A stretch of DNA of 64,000 nucleotides from an uncultured Bacteroidales bacterium (GTDB lineage Bacteria; Bacteroidota; Bacteroidia; Bacteroidales; CAIXZF01), in NCBI GenBank assembly GCA_903923925.1, contig CAIXZF010000061.1:1-64000 (forward strand), read 5' to 3'. The notes beneath the pieces are model-generated. The model saw only the letters and a program-made list of their open reading frames with translations. It did no database searches and had not been told where the DNA came from. The translations under genes and the position numbers were made by a program. This document shows, one piece after another, positions 63,109 to 64,000 of the stretch; position 1 is the first letter of the stretch, and each line of letters opens with the position of its first letter.

Positions 63109-64000
63109 ATGGAAAATAACAATAAACTGGAAAAAACAGAAATCGTAAAACTTGAGTCGGTAGCTGCCTTGCGCAAGACCATGGATGATTATTTCATGCG
63201 TTTGAAGGATGCCGCTGAAAACGGCACTGCAAAAATTGCCTGGTGTACCAGTGTAGGTCCGGCTGAATTACTTTATTCAATGGGGTTCGAGGTATATTTC
63301 CCCGAAAACCACGGAGCTATGCTGGGTACTACAAAAATCGCAGATAAATATATCCCTTCGGCAGTAGTAAAAGGTTATTCTCCTGATATTTGCTCATACC
63401 TTACCACAGATATTGGAGCCTTTCTCCAAAACGAAACTCCGCTTCAGAAAATGGGGTTCAAATCTGTACCCAAACCTGATATTCTTGTTTACAACACAAA
63501 CCAATGCCGCGAGGTTGCCGACTGGTTTGGCTTTTATGCAAAGCATTTTGATGTACCCATTATTGGTGTAACAACTCCTCTGAATATTGGTGAACTTTCG
63601 CCGGCCATTATTGATAGTGTGAGCAAACAAATCATGGATCTGGTTCCGGAACTTGAGAAAGTTGCAACACAAAAATTCGACATGGATAAATTCCGTGAAA
63701 GAGTTGGCTTGTCGCATGATGGTTGCGCCCTTTGGCGCAAAGTTCTTGAAACAGCCAGGCATAAACCGTCGCCAATAAATTTCTTTGATTCAGCAATCCA
63801 TATGGGGCCTATTGTTGTAATGCGCGGCACTCAATATGCCGTGGATTACTATACGATTCTGCTTGCAGAACTTCAGGAACGTGTGAAAAATAATACAGGA
63901 TCAGTACCTAAAGAGAAATTCAGAATATACTGGGATGGGATGCCTTTGTGGTACAAGTTAAGCAGCATGGCAAAACTGTTTGCAAAACTTGACGCTTGTA
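63109..64000 (+). CDS. HgdB/BcrB-type CoA dehydratase or reductase subunit, truncated by window edge
   Basis: The first 297 residues of a protein starting at ATG 63109, open to the right edge. It is in the HgdB family: AWCTSVGPAELLYSMGFEVYFPENHGAMLG, GYSPDICSYLTTDIGAFL, DILVYNTNQCREVADWFGFYAKHFDVPIIGV and FFDSAIHMGPIVVMRGTQYAVDYY. It differs from the bcrB and bcrC products upstream, so it is a third subunit of this type. It could be part of a second reductase set or of a 2-hydroxyacyl-CoA dehydratase. It follows dch by 57 bp on the same strand. Confidence 0.85.
   Translation, partial: MENNNKLEKTEIVKLESVAALRKTMDDYFMRLKDAAENGTAKIAWCTSVGPAELLYSMGFEVYFPENHGAMLGTTKIADKYIPSAVVKGYSPDICSYLTTDIGAFLQNETPLQKMGFKSVPKPDILVYNTNQCREVADWFGFYAKHFDVPIIGVTTPLNIGELSPAIIDSVSKQIMDLVPELEKVATQKFDMDKFRERVGLSHDGCALWRKVLETARHKPSPINFFDSAIHMGPIVVMRGTQYAVDYYTILLAELQERVKNNTGSVPKEKFRIYWDGMPLWYKLSSMAKLFAKLDAC

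Overview
The window comes from an anaerobic member of the Bacteroidota, probably Bacteroidales-like. The evidence is the gene order mutY-ssb-gldE-gldD, the gliding lipoproteins, a 29-codon COX24-domain gene beside HU, AT-rich spacers with few Shine-Dalgarno sequences, and repeated promoters with the Bacteroidota -7 box TAnnTTTG. The oxygen-sensitive benzoyl-CoA reductase genes at the right end imply anaerobic life.

Region 1 (about 1-27,450) is accessory DNA and looks like a genomic island. A tyrosine recombinase (26042-27304) lies just beyond the 3' end of a complete tRNA-Cys gene (27447-27517), so the island probably extends leftward from the tRNA and its far end is outside the window. From 22824 down to 158, thirteen genes run on the minus strand with no gap over about 120 bp: a zinc-ribbon protein, a coiled-coil protein, SbcD, SbcC, a FISUMP protein, three unknown proteins, then a tightly packed five-gene defence operon. 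That operon encodes a 1756-aa DUF1998 (YprA/DruE-like) helicase, a DrmD-like SNF2 helicase, a 1331-aa adenine methylase, a small nuclease-like protein, and a UvrD-type helicase with a RelE-like N-terminus. It shares families with class 1 DISARM and Druantia but is neither in its standard form; it resembles the DISARM-related arrays called ARMADA. Next to it are a decayed transposase, an N-terminally truncated AlbA_2 regulator, and a SIR2-like defence gene broken by a single in-frame amber codon.

Region 2 (27,600-51,800) is core genome: a tandem class II aldolase and an alpha-L-fucosidase (fucose use), a periplasmic cyclophilin, a DUF4403 lipoprotein, then a phosphate block (porin, pstS, pstC, pstA, pstB, phoU) preceded by four TTAACA-like hexamers at exact 11-bp spacing that look like a Pho box. 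After it come a dihydroorotate dehydrogenase-like protein, trpS, rng, the COX24-domain protein, HU, mutY, ssb, gldE, gldD, DAHP synthase/chorismate mutase, asnS, rpoN and a membrane protein.

Region 3 (52,000-64,000) is a one-directional cluster for anaerobic aromatic breakdown: all four subunits of an ATP-dependent class I benzoyl-CoA reductase in the order C-B-A-D, an ADP-forming acyl-CoA synthetase, a ketopantoate reductase-like enzyme, and the lower pathway enzymes Had, Oah and Dch. A further reductase/dehydratase-type subunit runs off the right edge. Together these would reduce benzoyl-CoA to the cyclic diene and open the ring to 3-hydroxypimeloyl-CoA. The Thauera-type pathway is best known from Proteobacteria, so its near-complete presence in a Bacteroidota chromosome is the most striking metabolic feature. 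The DISARM/Druantia-like island is the most striking defence feature.
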